NCBI GenBank assembly: GCA_963797265.1 | Contig: CAWCOY010000002.1 | Span: 372,001 to 436,000 of the forward strand | Direction: 5' to 3' | Source: DASUPK01 sp963797265 | GTDB lineage: Bacteria; Actinomycetota; Thermoleophilia; Solirubrobacterales; 70-9 | Length of the DNA stretch: 64,000 nucleotides | The notes under the pieces: model-generated | Seen by the model: the letters and a program-made list of their open reading frames with translations, nothing else | Database searches by the model: none | What the model was told of the DNA's origin: nothing | In this document: positions 33,893 through 41,581 of the stretch, piece by piece | Layout of the letters: every line of letters starts with the position of its first letter | How positions within the stretch are numbered: position 1 is the first letter of the stretch | Made by a program: the position numbers and the translations under genes

Positions 33893-34309
33893 ATGGCGCT
33901 GAAGAAGATTGGTCTGGTCACGGCCTCGGCACTGTGCTCGGTCAACCTCTGGACGGGCGCGCCGCTGTTCGCGGTCTGGGTCGGCTCCAAGGTGCAGGGG
34001 AGCCTCAACAACCTGAGCATGACCGCGGTGTTCGCCGTCATCGCGATCCTCGCGGTCACGGTCTTCGCCCTCGGCTACCTGCTCACCTGGCTGAACGCCA
34101 AGTACGACGAGCTAACCGGGCGGCCTGCGGTTGCCCGTCAGACCTCGCCGTGGCTGCGCAGCATGCGCGACGAGCGCGACGACGCGATCCAGCGCAAGTA
34201 CGGGATCGGCGGCGTCGAGCGGGTGGTGGTGATCTGCGCGGTCGCCGGAGTGCTCGCGTTCGAGGCCTGGTTCTTCTTCTTCGCCGGCTCGTCGCTTCCG
34301 AACAATTGA
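33893..34309 (+). CDS. small membrane protein, function unknown
   Basis: 138 residues with three hydrophobic segments: an N-terminal one near residues 8-32, a central AVFAVIAILAVTVFALGYLLTW and a C-terminal VVVICAVAGVLAFEAWFFFF. A charged loop (RSMRDERDDAIQRKYGIGGVE) lies between the last two. I recognise no family. TAACGT lies 11 nt before the ATG. The preceding 180 nt hold no visible gene. Confidence 0.65.
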   Translation: MALKKIGLVTASALCSVNLWTGAPLFAVWVGSKVQGSLNNLSMTAVFAVIAILAVTVFALGYLLTWLNAKYDELTGRPAVARQTSPWLRSMRDERDDAIQRKYGIGGVERVVVICAVAGVLAFEAWFFFFAGSSLPNN

Positions 34310-34331
34310 GTTAGTCGATCTCCGGGTAGGG

Positions 34332-34358
34332 CTCTCCTCGGACGGCGAGGAAGGAGAG
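34332..34358. terminator. possible bidirectional terminator hairpin
   Basis: CTCTCC...GGAGAG and an inner CCTCG-gacgg-CGAGG can pair between convergent genes ending at 34309 and 34393. The stem is imperfect and has no U-tract. Confidence 0.4.
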
Positions 34359-34392
34359 ACCCATGGCGATGAGTGAGAACGGACGCGTTCCG

Positions 34393-35169
34393 CTAGTGCG
34401 TGTAGCTGACCAGGTCCTCCCGCTCGGACTCGCCTGAGACGGAGACCGCCACGACCGGCCCGACGCCCTTGGCGTAGAGCTTGTACTCCGAGATGTCGGG
34501 TTCGATTGGGCTGTAGTCGTCGGTCAGGATCGCCCCGGTGAAGTGGCCCGCCGGGGCCTCGACCTGCTGGTCCACGGCGAGCACCTTGCTCCGATCCTCG
34601 GCCTGGCCCTTGTAGTACTCCTCCCGATATGTGAGGCCGACGTACGGTTTTGCCGGCATCGCGACGCCGGCGTCCGCCCCGTTCCTGCCGGCCTCGAACG
34701 AGCCGCTCGTGTCCTTCTCGCCGTTGTGGAACTCGGCGGTGTTCTCGCCGAAGTACCAGATGTTGCCGTCCGAGTCCTGGGCGTACCAGTCGTCGGTGAC
34801 CTCGGTCGGAGTCCCGTGGTCGTAGACGATGTCGCTGACCACTCGGGCCGTGACGCCGTCGGCGATCCTCTTGGTCTGGTTGGTGACCGTGATGGTCTCC
34901 TGCAGGGACTCGCCCTCCGGGTTGCTCACGTGGACATGCCAGACGGCCCCGACGGGCATCGGCCAGTACGGGTTGTCGATGGTGGTCGAGAAGTCGGCTG
35001 GGTCGAGATTGGACGGTTCACTCGACTGCGGGAACGTGTTGGTGCCAGATTGCTGCGCGGCGGATGAAGAGGAGTCTCCTCCGGACGAGCCGCACCCGGC
35101 GAGCGCGGGGAGCGCAACGACGGCGACTGCCATCGCGGCTCCGACGCGCCTGATCGCCCGGGCTCCCAT
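34393..35169 (-). CDS. lipoprotein of unknown function
   Basis: 258 residues. The signal peptide ends in the lipobox LAGC, so it is anchored to the outer face of the cytoplasmic membrane, followed by a Ser/Gly linker. The beta-rich mature domain has conserved-looking segments IDNPYWPMPVGAVWHVHV and YAQDSDGNIWYFGENTAEF, as in actinobacterial secreted proteins of unknown role. Its ATG directly follows the TAG stop of the PepSY-like gene (TAGATG), so the two are co-translated and may act together at the envelope. Confidence 0.75.
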   Translation of the reverse strand: MGARAIRRVGAAMAVAVVALPALAGCGSSGGDSSSSAAQQSGTNTFPQSSEPSNLDPADFSTTIDNPYWPMPVGAVWHVHVSNPEGESLQETITVTNQTKRIADGVTARVVSDIVYDHGTPTEVTDDWYAQDSDGNIWYFGENTAEFHNGEKDTSGSFEAGRNGADAGVAMPAKPYVGLTYREEYYKGQAEDRSKVLAVDQQVEAPAGHFTGAILTDDYSPIEPDISEYKLYAKGVGPVVAVSVSGESEREDLVSYTH

Positions 35170-35490
35170 CTAGCTACCGCCCTGGTCCTCGCTGTCGGCC
35201 TCCGCGACCACCAGCTGGTAGGTCTGGTCGAGCCGAACGTCGACGGTGCCGCCGTCGGCCTTCCCGACCTCGACCTCCCAGGTGGCGCCATTCTCGGAAT
35301 CGCGCTCGACCGAGTTCGCGTGTCCGCCTGGGTAGAGCTTGAGGGCCGCGGCCTTCGCCTGTTCCGCGCCCGGACCGGTGGCGCCACCCTCGTCGTCAGC
35401 GCTGCCGATCGCGACCGCCGTGCCCGCACCCCCCGCCGCCAGGACGAGGATCGAGCCGCCGACGATCACGTGCCTCCGTGACCAATGCAT
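35170..35490 (-). CDS. PepSY-like domain protein with N-terminal membrane anchor
   Basis: 106 residues from ATG 35490 behind GGGAG. RRHVIVGGSILVLAAGGAG is a membrane anchor or signal. The rest is a PepSY-type fold: AKAAALKLYPGGHANSVERD, then GATWEVEVGKADGGTVDVRLD and TYQLVVAEADSE. PepSY domains are often found near sensor kinases and peptidases. Here a histidine kinase gene ends about 175 nt upstream on the same strand, and the lipoprotein gene follows immediately. Confidence 0.75.
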   Translation of the reverse strand: MHWSRRHVIVGGSILVLAAGGAGTAVAIGSADDEGGATGPGAEQAKAAALKLYPGGHANSVERDSENGATWEVEVGKADGGTVDVRLDQTYQLVVAEADSEDQGGS

Positions 35491-35578
35491 CTGAGCTCCC
35501 TTCCGAGTCATTGCGTGACCGGTTCTACGGAGCGCGAATGAATCGGCCGTGAAAGCCGCGACCTCACCGAAAACACCG

Positions 35579-35661
35579 GGGGTCAGGTCTTGCAATCACG
35601 CACAGCGTGTCGCAATGCAAGACCTGACCCCAGGGTCACGTGGCGAGCTTGACCTGACCCC
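35579..35661. repeat. REP-like palindromic element
   Basis: A perfect 16-bp inverted repeat, GGGGTCAGGTCTTGCA (35579-35594) and TGCAAGACCTGACCCC (35616-35631), encloses a smaller hairpin CACGC-ACA-GCGTG. A third partial copy, TTGACCTGACCCC, ends at 35661, just after the kinase stop. GGGGTCAGG-type palindromes are typical of dispersed REP elements mobilised by Y1 (RAYT) transposases. No such transposase is in the window. Confidence 0.75.
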
Positions 35662-35665
35662 ATGG

Positions 35666-37024
35666 TTATGCGGGGAGGTTGATCCAGACGTCCGCCCCTG
35701 CGTCGTCGCGGTTCGCCGCGTGGGCGCTTCCGCGGTGCGCGTGGGCGATTGCCTCGACGATCGCCAGGCCCAGGCCGGTGCCGTCGCCGCCTCGCGAGGA
35801 GTCGCCGCGGCTGAAGCGGTCGAAGGCGCGGCCGATGAACCGGGGCGCGAAGCCCGGGCCGCGGTCTTCGACGTGGATCGCCACCTCCCCACTGGCCTCC
35901 ATCGCCCGGAGGGTGATCTCCCCTCCTCCGTGTTCGAGCGCGTTCTCGACAAGGTTGCCGAGTGCCTGCTCGAGGCGCAGCCGGTCGGCCTCGACGGTCA
36001 GCCCGTTTGCCGACTCGATCACCAGGGAGCGGCCCGTCGCGGCGATCCGGGCCGAGTAGCGCTCGCGCAGGTTCCCGAGGAGCCCGGCGACCCCGACCCG
36101 GCGCAGGTCCAGCGCCAGCTTTCCCTCGGCCGAGCGGGCTAGGACGAGCAGGTCCTCGGCGAGCTGGATCAGCCGGTCGACCTCGACGATCGCCGAGGAG
36201 ATCGCCGCGCGCATCTCGCCCGGCGTCTTCGCGTAGCGAAGCGCCAGTTCGAGCTCGGTCTTGTGCATTGCCAAAGGGGTCCGGAGCTCGTGGCTGGCGT
36301 CGTCGACGAAGGCTCGCTCGCGCTCGATTGCCGCCTCGAGTCGGCCGAGCATCCGGTTCAGCGTCTCCCCCAGCCTGCGGATTTCGTCGTCGGCCTCGGG
36401 TAGTGGCAGCCTTGCCTCGGGCTCGGCGGCCGAGATCGCCGCGGCCCGCCGGCGCATCGCCTCGACCGGCCGCAGCGCCCGCCCCGAGACCACGTAGGCC
36501 GCCGCCGAAGCAAGAAGCAGCGCCACCGGGATCCCAATGAAGAGGAGCGTCCTCAGGTTGGCCAGCGACTCGTTGCGATCGTCGAGCGACGCGGCCGTGA
36601 CCACGACGAAGGTCTCGCCGCGGGAGCCCTGCGCAGGCCGCGCCAGGAGCCGGGCCTGACCCGTGAGGCTGCGGACATGTGGCCGGGTGACCAGGAAGGA
36701 CGCCTGGACGGCGCGGGCCGACTCAGCGGGCGTGATCTGCGGATCGGCCCCGAGCTGCGGCGTGGTTGCGTAGATGCGTCCCTCCGGAGTGAGGACCTGG
36801 GCGAAGCTCTCCTCCCGCCCAAGGAGCTTCGCGTTCTGAGCCAGATCGCCGCCGGCGACGAGCGAGGCGATGTCGTCGCCGTGGGTTCGCAGGCTCTGGT
36901 CGATCTGCTCGCTGAGCTCTGAGTCGAAGCGCGCGTAGACGAAGTAGCCGAGCGCCGCCAGCACCACCGCGCTGACCAGGGCGAAGGCCAGGGTCATTCG
37001 GAGCCTGATTGGGATCCGACTCAT
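35666..37024 (-). CDS. sensor histidine kinase (OmpR-partner type)
   Basis: A 452-residue kinase starting at ATG 37024. Helix LRMTLAFALVSAVVLAALGYFVY, an extracytoplasmic sensor of about 130 residues, a second helix (LLFIGIPVALLLASAAAYVV), a HAMP domain, then the dimerisation box FVDDASHELRTPLAMHKTEL. The ATPase domain has N box QALGNLVENALEHG, G1 VEDRGPGFAP and G2 GGDGTGLGLAIVEAI. The ATG overlaps the response regulator stop (ATGA). The REP-like element lies directly after its stop. Confidence 0.93.
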   Translation of the reverse strand: MSRIPIRLRMTLAFALVSAVVLAALGYFVYARFDSELSEQIDQSLRTHGDDIASLVAGGDLAQNAKLLGREESFAQVLTPEGRIYATTPQLGADPQITPAESARAVQASFLVTRPHVRSLTGQARLLARPAQGSRGETFVVVTAASLDDRNESLANLRTLLFIGIPVALLLASAAAYVVSGRALRPVEAMRRRAAAISAAEPEARLPLPEADDEIRRLGETLNRMLGRLEAAIERERAFVDDASHELRTPLAMHKTELELALRYAKTPGEMRAAISSAIVEVDRLIQLAEDLLVLARSAEGKLALDLRRVGVAGLLGNLRERYSARIAATGRSLVIESANGLTVEADRLRLEQALGNLVENALEHGGGEITLRAMEASGEVAIHVEDRGPGFAPRFIGRAFDRFSRGDSSRGGDGTGLGLAIVEAIAHAHRGSAHAANRDDAGADVWINLPA

Positions 37025-37704
37025 GCCTGCCCATCGTCCTCGCGGAGCCGGTACCCAGCCCCGCGCACGGTTTGGATCGACTTCGTCCCGAAGGGCGCGT
37101 CGATCTTCTTCCTGAGCAGCCGGACATAGGAGTCGACGACGTTGGAGCGGTTCTCGTACTCGTAATCCCAAGCGTGCTCGAGCAGCTGGAAGCGCGAGAG
37201 GACCTCGCCAGGGCGGCGCATGAACACCTCGAGCACGGCGAACTCCTTGGCGGAGAGCTCGATTTCCTCCTCCCCTCGCCAGACCTGGCGCTTGGCCGGA
37301 TCGAGGCGCAGGTCACCGACCCGCACGTCCGGCGTGCCGGTGCCGTGGCTTCGGCGTGCGAGGGCGCGCAGCCGGGCGAGCAGCTCGGCGTAGGAGAAGG
37401 GCTTAACCAGGTAGTCGTCGGCGCCGGAGTCGAGCCCGGCGACGCGATCGTGGACGCCGTCGCGTGCGGTGAGCATCAGGATCGGGGAGAGGACTCCGTC
37501 GTCGCGCAGCCTCCGGCAGACCTCGAACCCGTCGATGCCCGGCAGCATCAGGTCGAGCACGATGGCGTCGTACTTCGTGGCTCCCGCCATCCAGACGGCG
37601 TCCTCGCCCTTGGCGGCGAGATCCGCCGCGATCCCCTCCTGCCGCAGGCCGCGGCGGAGCAGGCCGGCCATCTTGGGCTCGTCCTCGACGATCAGCACGC
37701 GCAT
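37021..37704 (-). CDS. OmpR/PhoB-family response regulator
   Basis: 227 residues from ATG 37704. The receiver domain has MRVLIVEDEPKMAGLLRRGL, the phospho-acceptor Asp in AIVLDLMLPGIDGF and the Lys in YLVKPF. The winged-helix effector ends with DSYVRLLRKKI and SIQTVRGAGYRL. It is translated with the kinase by a 4-nt overlap. A direct repeat GATGAA-N5-GATGAA about 30-45 nt before the start is a likely autoregulatory site. Confidence 0.93.
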   Translation of the reverse strand: MRVLIVEDEPKMAGLLRRGLRQEGIAADLAAKGEDAVWMAGATKYDAIVLDLMLPGIDGFEVCRRLRDDGVLSPILMLTARDGVHDRVAGLDSGADDYLVKPFSYAELLARLRALARRSHGTGTPDVRVGDLRLDPAKRQVWRGEEEIELSAKEFAVLEVFMRRPGEVLSRFQLLEHAWDYEYENRSNVVDSYVRLLRKKIDAPFGTKSIQTVRGAGYRLREDDGQA

Positions 37705-37732
37705 CTCGGCTCTCCGCAAATTGTCTCGCGGA

Positions 37733-37749
37733 GATGAACTCAGGATGAA
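37733..37749. promoter_or_regulatory. candidate response-regulator box (direct repeat)
   Basis: GATGAA occurs twice with 11-bp periodicity (37733-37738 and 37744-37749), the one-turn spacing that OmpR/PhoB dimers bind. It lies 29-45 nt upstream of the response regulator start. Confidence 0.45.
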
Positions 37750-38005
37750 AGGCGTGCGGGTCCAGCTGTGACAGCGGGGCCCCACGGTCACTGACCAGAG
37801 CTCGCACGACCGGGATGATCAGCCAGAGGTTGATGAAACCAACGAAGCTCGCGAGCATGAGCAACAGGCTCGGCATGGGAGAAATCCTCTGCCACGCCAG
37901 GGGATTTGCCATCCGTGTTTCCAGGGTCAATCAATAGGTGATTTCCCGCACATCGCGGCCACGGGATAGTGTCGGCGCAGCAGCATCTACCGAGAGGGGA
38001 GAACG
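37750..38005. other. intergenic region between response regulator and methyltransferase
   Basis: No convincing gene. A minus-strand stretch around 37800-37880 could encode one membrane helix (SLLLMLASFVGFINLWLIIP), but the frame then runs into the response regulator gene out of frame, so it may be a remnant. GATAGTGT at about 37965 is a good -10 for the plus-strand methyltransferase, and GAGAGGGGAG at about 37990-37999 is its ribosome binding site. Confidence 0.4.
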
Positions 38006-38866
38006 ATGGAAGCGAAGTCAATCGATGCGGCGGAGTTCCGCACCAAGCAGCGTGACCAGTGGAACGGTGTGGCCGCTGGGTGGAGTAAGTGGTCGGATTA
38101 CATGGACGAGCGCGTGGGCAGCGTCGCGGAGCACATCGTCGAGATGGCGGGCATCAAGGAGGGCGACCGGGTCCTCGACGTCGCGGCCGGCTACGGCGAG
38201 CCGTCGCTGACCGCGGCCCGCCGAGTTGGGCCAGAGGGAAGCGTGATCGCCACGGACATCTCCGCCGAGATGCTCAACTTCGGCCGCCAGCGGGCGGCCG
38301 CGAATGGCGTCGAGAACATCGAGTTCATGCAGTCCGACGCGAACTCGCTCGATTTCCCACATGAGAGCTTCGACGCAGCCGTCTCGCGCTGGGGCATCAT
38401 CTTCGACCCCGACGGCGAGGGAGCGGCGGCCAAGGTCCGCGGCTTCCTGAAGCCGGGCGGCCGGTTCGCGATCAGCTCATGGGGCCCGCCCGAGCGCGTC
38501 CCGTTCCTGGCGATTGCCATGCAGACGGCGATGAAGAAGCTCGACGTGCCACCCCCACCGCCCGGGACCCCGGGACCGATGTCACGACCGACGCAGGAGG
38601 CGATCGGCGGCCTGCTCGAGGGTGGCGGCTTCTCGGACATCGAGGTGGAGGAGCTCGAGGTGACCTTCGATCTCGACTCGGCCGAGCAGTACACCGAGTT
38701 CACGAGAGAGATCGCCGCCCCGATCGTGGCGATGATCTCGCCGCATCCCGAGGAAGTGCAGCGGGAGACCTGGCAGGCGATCACCGACGCCGTTGCCGAG
38801 ACGGCGGATGGCGAGGACCGGATCAGCCTGACGAATCAGGTTCTCGTCGCCTCCGGGCAGGCGTAG
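38006..38866 (+). CDS. class I SAM-dependent methyltransferase (UbiE/COQ5-like)
   Basis: A 286-residue methyltransferase. The N-terminal WNGVAAGWSKWSDYMDERV is typical of the UbiE-like group. Motif I is VLDVAAGYGEPSLTAARRVG, then VIATDISAEMLNFGRQRA and the post-I acidic residue, and motif IV is FDAAVSRWGIIFDPDGEGA. The C-terminal substrate cap runs through ISPHPEEVQRETWQAI. Strong GAGGGGAG site before the ATG. The substrate is not predictable. A cupin gene follows at once. Confidence 0.88.
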   Translation: MEAKSIDAAEFRTKQRDQWNGVAAGWSKWSDYMDERVGSVAEHIVEMAGIKEGDRVLDVAAGYGEPSLTAARRVGPEGSVIATDISAEMLNFGRQRAAANGVENIEFMQSDANSLDFPHESFDAAVSRWGIIFDPDGEGAAAKVRGFLKPGGRFAISSWGPPERVPFLAIAMQTAMKKLDVPPPPPGTPGPMSRPTQEAIGGLLEGGGFSDIEVEELEVTFDLDSAEQYTEFTREIAAPIVAMISPHPEEVQRETWQAITDAVAETADGEDRISLTNQVLVASGQA

Positions 38867-38876
38867 GCTCCCCGGG

Positions 38877-39377
38877 ATCGAAGGAACCCAGCCCGAGACA
38901 CATAGGTTCGAGGACGACGGCGGGATCCCCAATTCCCGCCTACCCGTCCTGATCTACCACGGGGTCGAGGCCGCCCGTGACGCCGGGGCCTGCGAGGAGC
39001 TGCTCGCCTCCAACGGCTGGCTGCCCGACTGGCGGAACGGGATCTTCTCCTTCCACCACTTTCACTCGATCGCTCACGAGGCGCTCGGCATCGTCGGCGG
39101 CCGGGCCACGGTCATGCTGGGCGGGCCGAGCGGTCAGGCCTTTGAGATCGGAGAGGGCGACGTGCTCGTCCTGCCGGCGGGCACCGGCCACTGCAACCAG
39201 GGCTCAAGCTCCGACCTCCTGGTGATCGGCGCCTATCCGAACGGAATGCCCTGGGACATCCGCCGCGGCGACCCCGCCGAGCACGACGAGGCTGTTGCCA
39301 ACATCCGGGCGGTGCCGCTGCCCAACTCGGATCCGGTCGAGGGATCCGACGGGCCTCTCACCCAGCTCTGGACCTAA
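38877..39377 (+). CDS. cupin-domain protein with apparent non-canonical (ATC) start
   Basis: About 166 residues. FEDDGGIPNSRLPVLIYHGV leads into a cupin barrel with metal ligands in FSFHHFHSIAHEALGI and the second motif EGDVLVLPAGTGHCNQ. The first ATG in frame (39114) would delete the first half of the barrel. Upstream, back to an in-frame stop near 38829, there is no ATG, GTG or TTG. The codon ATC at 38877 lies 7 nt after TAGGCT, which includes the methyltransferase stop. I therefore start at ATC as the best guess. Its stop overlaps that of the convergent hydrolase. Confidence 0.7.
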   Translation: MEGTQPETHRFEDDGGIPNSRLPVLIYHGVEAARDAGACEELLASNGWLPDWRNGIFSFHHFHSIAHEALGIVGGRATVMLGGPSGQAFEIGEGDVLVLPAGTGHCNQGSSSDLLVIGAYPNGMPWDIRRGDPAEHDEAVANIRAVPLPNSDPVEGSDGPLTQLWT

Positions 39378-40213
39378 ACGAAACGCTTGACGAAGTCGAG
39401 CGCGGTCTGGGCGACCTCGCGCCAGCCGCTGTCGATCGTCAGTGCATGGCCCCGGTTCGGCATCTGCACGATCTCCGTCACCCCCGGGTTCCGGCTCTGC
39501 CGCTTGTAGGAGGCGTTCGCGATCGCCCAGGGGACGGTGTGATCCTTCTCGCCATCGATGATCAGGAGCGGGCCGCGCTGCGGGTTCTTGGGGTTGAGCT
39601 TCGCCTCGGTCCACGGATTCACGTTGGCGTTCGCCATCTGCATCAGCGCCGCCGCCGACCCAGCCACGTGGTAGGTCTCGTAGAGCTGCTTCGTCTCCTC
39701 GTCGCTCAGGGCGTTCCCCCAGCCGTACTTGAACTGGTCGAGGGTGAGCGTGATCGCCCGTCCGCGGTTCAGCGGGTTCCTCAGCACGGGCGCGGACACA
39801 CGCAGCGTCGAAACGGGTAGCGGCAGTACGCCGCGGAAGGGGCCCGGATCGATCGCCACCGTCGCTGCGGAGAGGCCGCGGTCGGCGATCAGCTGGGCGA
39901 GCAGCCCGCCCGTGGAGTGACCCATCACGGCCGGCATCAGCTGGAGCCCGCGGATCACGTCTTCGGTGTGGTCCGCGATCTGCTTGAGAGTCTTCTTGGC
40001 GAGGACGTCCGGGTTCGCCCGGGCCTCTTCGACCGTCTCGGGATCGTCCGGCCAGTCAGGCGTGACGCTGGCGTACCCCTCCTGCTCGAAGAAATCGACC
40101 CAGTTGTTCCAGCTGCTCGGCAGCAGCCAGAGCCCGTGGATCAAAACGACCGGCGTCCTGCCGCTCGCGTTCGCCTTCTCAACCTGCTGAGCTTCCCGCT
40201 CGCTGATCGCCAT
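39374..40213 (-). CDS. alpha/beta hydrolase
   Basis: A 279-residue hydrolase: oxyanion motif VVLIHGLWLLPSSWN, nucleophile elbow GHSTGG (Ser100), acid residue near IIDGEKDHTVP and catalytic His in MPNRGHALTIDSGW. The triad is complete, unlike the relative at 13788. No signal peptide, so cytosolic esterase or lipase-like. AAGAGGGGGTCGC precedes the ATG. Substrate unknown. Confidence 0.88.
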   Translation of the reverse strand: MAISEREAQQVEKANASGRTPVVLIHGLWLLPSSWNNWVDFFEQEGYASVTPDWPDDPETVEEARANPDVLAKKTLKQIADHTEDVIRGLQLMPAVMGHSTGGLLAQLIADRGLSAATVAIDPGPFRGVLPLPVSTLRVSAPVLRNPLNRGRAITLTLDQFKYGWGNALSDEETKQLYETYHVAGSAAALMQMANANVNPWTEAKLNPKNPQRGPLLIIDGEKDHTVPWAIANASYKRQSRNPGVTEIVQMPNRGHALTIDSGWREVAQTALDFVKRFV

Positions 40214-40277
40214 GCGACCCCCTCTTTTTTGATTCGGCCGTCCGGGCCGCGGTCTATCCAGCTACTGATGGTGGTAA

Positions 40278-40638
40278 TGGAGCCGGTGGGATTTGAACCC
40301 ACGTCCCCGGTCACGAACGATCGGCGTCTACAGGCATAGCCGGCGCTTTTGATCTCGCCCTACGGCCTCCGCTGCCGGCGGGAGATGCCGGAGGGCCAAG
40401 TCCCTTCGATTTCCCCGGAAGGTCGGGACGGTCCGACCGGGTGAGCCCGATGCTGACGCCGGGATCCCACCCCTCGGGCTCGGGTGGGCCGACGCTCACT
40501 ACTTAGCTACTAACTAAGCCGCGAGGGCGAACTCATGGTCCGCACGTATTGGTTGGTCCAGGTGTTTAGCGAGGCCTCCTGGAACCTCGGCCTGCAACCT
40601 GATCGCACGGATGACCAAGTCGAATCCAATTCGGCCCC
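40278..40638 (-). ncRNA. ssrA: tmRNA (ssrA), proteolysis tag ADHEFALAA
   Basis: The 5' end GGGGCCGAATTGGATTCGAC and 3' end (T arm GTGGGTTCAAATCCCAC, acceptor CGGCTCC) form the Ala-type acceptor of tmRNA, pairing GGGGCCG (40632-40638) with CGGCTCC (40279-40285). Pseudoknot 1 is visible as GAGG/CCTC plus TCCAGG/CCTGGA. About a dozen nt after it the resume codon GCG opens a reading frame (40514-40543, complement) coding ADHEFALAA, then TAG. About 361 nt is the normal length. CCA is not encoded directly after the discriminator A. SmpB and RNase R are encoded about 7-9 kb away on the same strand. Confidence 0.95.
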
Positions 40639-40674
40639 GTGCTATGTCTCCACAGATGGTAGCCGGGGGGTCGT

Positions 40675-41565
40675 TCAGCGGCCGGCGGGCTGCTTGCGGG
40701 CGCTGGCGAGGTAGGTTGCCGCCATGTCCTCGTCGCCGTGCTCACGGGCGGCCTCCTCGAGCTGTGCGCGGATCGACTCGAGCATCGGTAGGTCGAGATC
40801 GTGCCGTTCCATCGCCTCAAGGACCAGCCGCGCGTCCTTGGCCGCGAGCTCGAGCTTGAAGGACGGTTCGAAGCTGCGCTCGATCATCATCCGGCCCTTC
40901 ATCTGGGCGTAGGGGTTGTCGACCGGGCTTCCCGAGATCGTCTCGAGGAACTGCGCGGGATCGATGTCGATGCCCTCGGCGAACGCGATTGTCTCCGCGA
41001 GGCCCTCGACGAGCGAGAGCAACCAGGAGTTGATCACCAGCTTCATCCGCGTGCCGGTGCCCGCCTCGCCCAGCCAGACGGTCTTCTGGCCGACCGCGTT
41101 GAAGATCGGCTCGCAGCGATCCCGCGCGTCCTCTGGCCCCGAGGCGAGCACGGTGAGCTTGCCCTCCTCGGCCGGCTGCTTGGTGCCGACGACCGGGGCG
41201 TCGACCAGCACCAGGTCGTGCTCCTCCGCGAGCGTCGCGCAGCGCTCGGTGCCTTCGATTCCGATCGTGCTCATCTGCAGCCAGGTGGCTCCGTGGGCCG
41301 CGCCGGCGAGGCCGCCCTCGTCGCCCTCCATGGCGGAGCTGACGGCGTCGGCGTCGCTCAGGATCGTCACGACGAAGTCGGCGCCGGAGGCGGCGTCCGC
41401 GGCGGTATCGGCGATCTCAATCCCGTGCTCGGCGAGCGACTCCGCCTTCTCGCGGGTCCGATTCCAGGCCCGCACCTCCAATCCCGTGGCGGCGATGTGG
41501 CGCGCCATCGGCAGGCCCATCGTCCCGCCGGCCCCCAGGACCGTCACCTTCCCGCCTGCATTCAT
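40675..41565 (-). CDS. NAD(P)-dependent oxidoreductase, 3-hydroxyisobutyrate dehydrogenase-like
   Basis: A 296-residue beta-hydroxyacid dehydrogenase. Rossmann motif VTVLGAGGTMGLPMARHIAATG, VRAWNRTREKAESL, the signature around DAPVVGTKQPAEEGKLTVLASG, and the catalytic Lys region GTRMKLVINSWLLSLVEGLAE. Probable NADP-linked reduction of a short hydroxyacid or aldehyde; the exact substrate is not decidable. It lies 36 nt upstream of tmRNA on the same strand, so read-through into ssrA is possible. Confidence 0.88.
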   Translation of the reverse strand: MNAGGKVTVLGAGGTMGLPMARHIAATGLEVRAWNRTREKAESLAEHGIEIADTAADAASGADFVVTILSDADAVSSAMEGDEGGLAGAAHGATWLQMSTIGIEGTERCATLAEEHDLVLVDAPVVGTKQPAEEGKLTVLASGPEDARDRCEPIFNAVGQKTVWLGEAGTGTRMKLVINSWLLSLVEGLAETIAFAEGIDIDPAQFLETISGSPVDNPYAQMKGRMMIERSFEPSFKLELAAKDARLVLEAMERHDLDLPMLESIRAQLEEAAREHGDEDMAATYLASARKQPAGR

Positions 41566-41581
41566 GCCAGCGGACTACCCG

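Noticed and set aside
37403..37930. Small membrane protein upstream of the response regulator
   Set aside because: One hydrophobic segment only, then the frame runs through the regulator gene out of frame; noted only as a possible remnant.
40279..40360. tRNA gene suggested by the T-loop GGTTCAAATCCCA
   Set aside because: The matching acceptor half is about 350 nt away and a tag frame lies between, so this is the 3' end of tmRNA.
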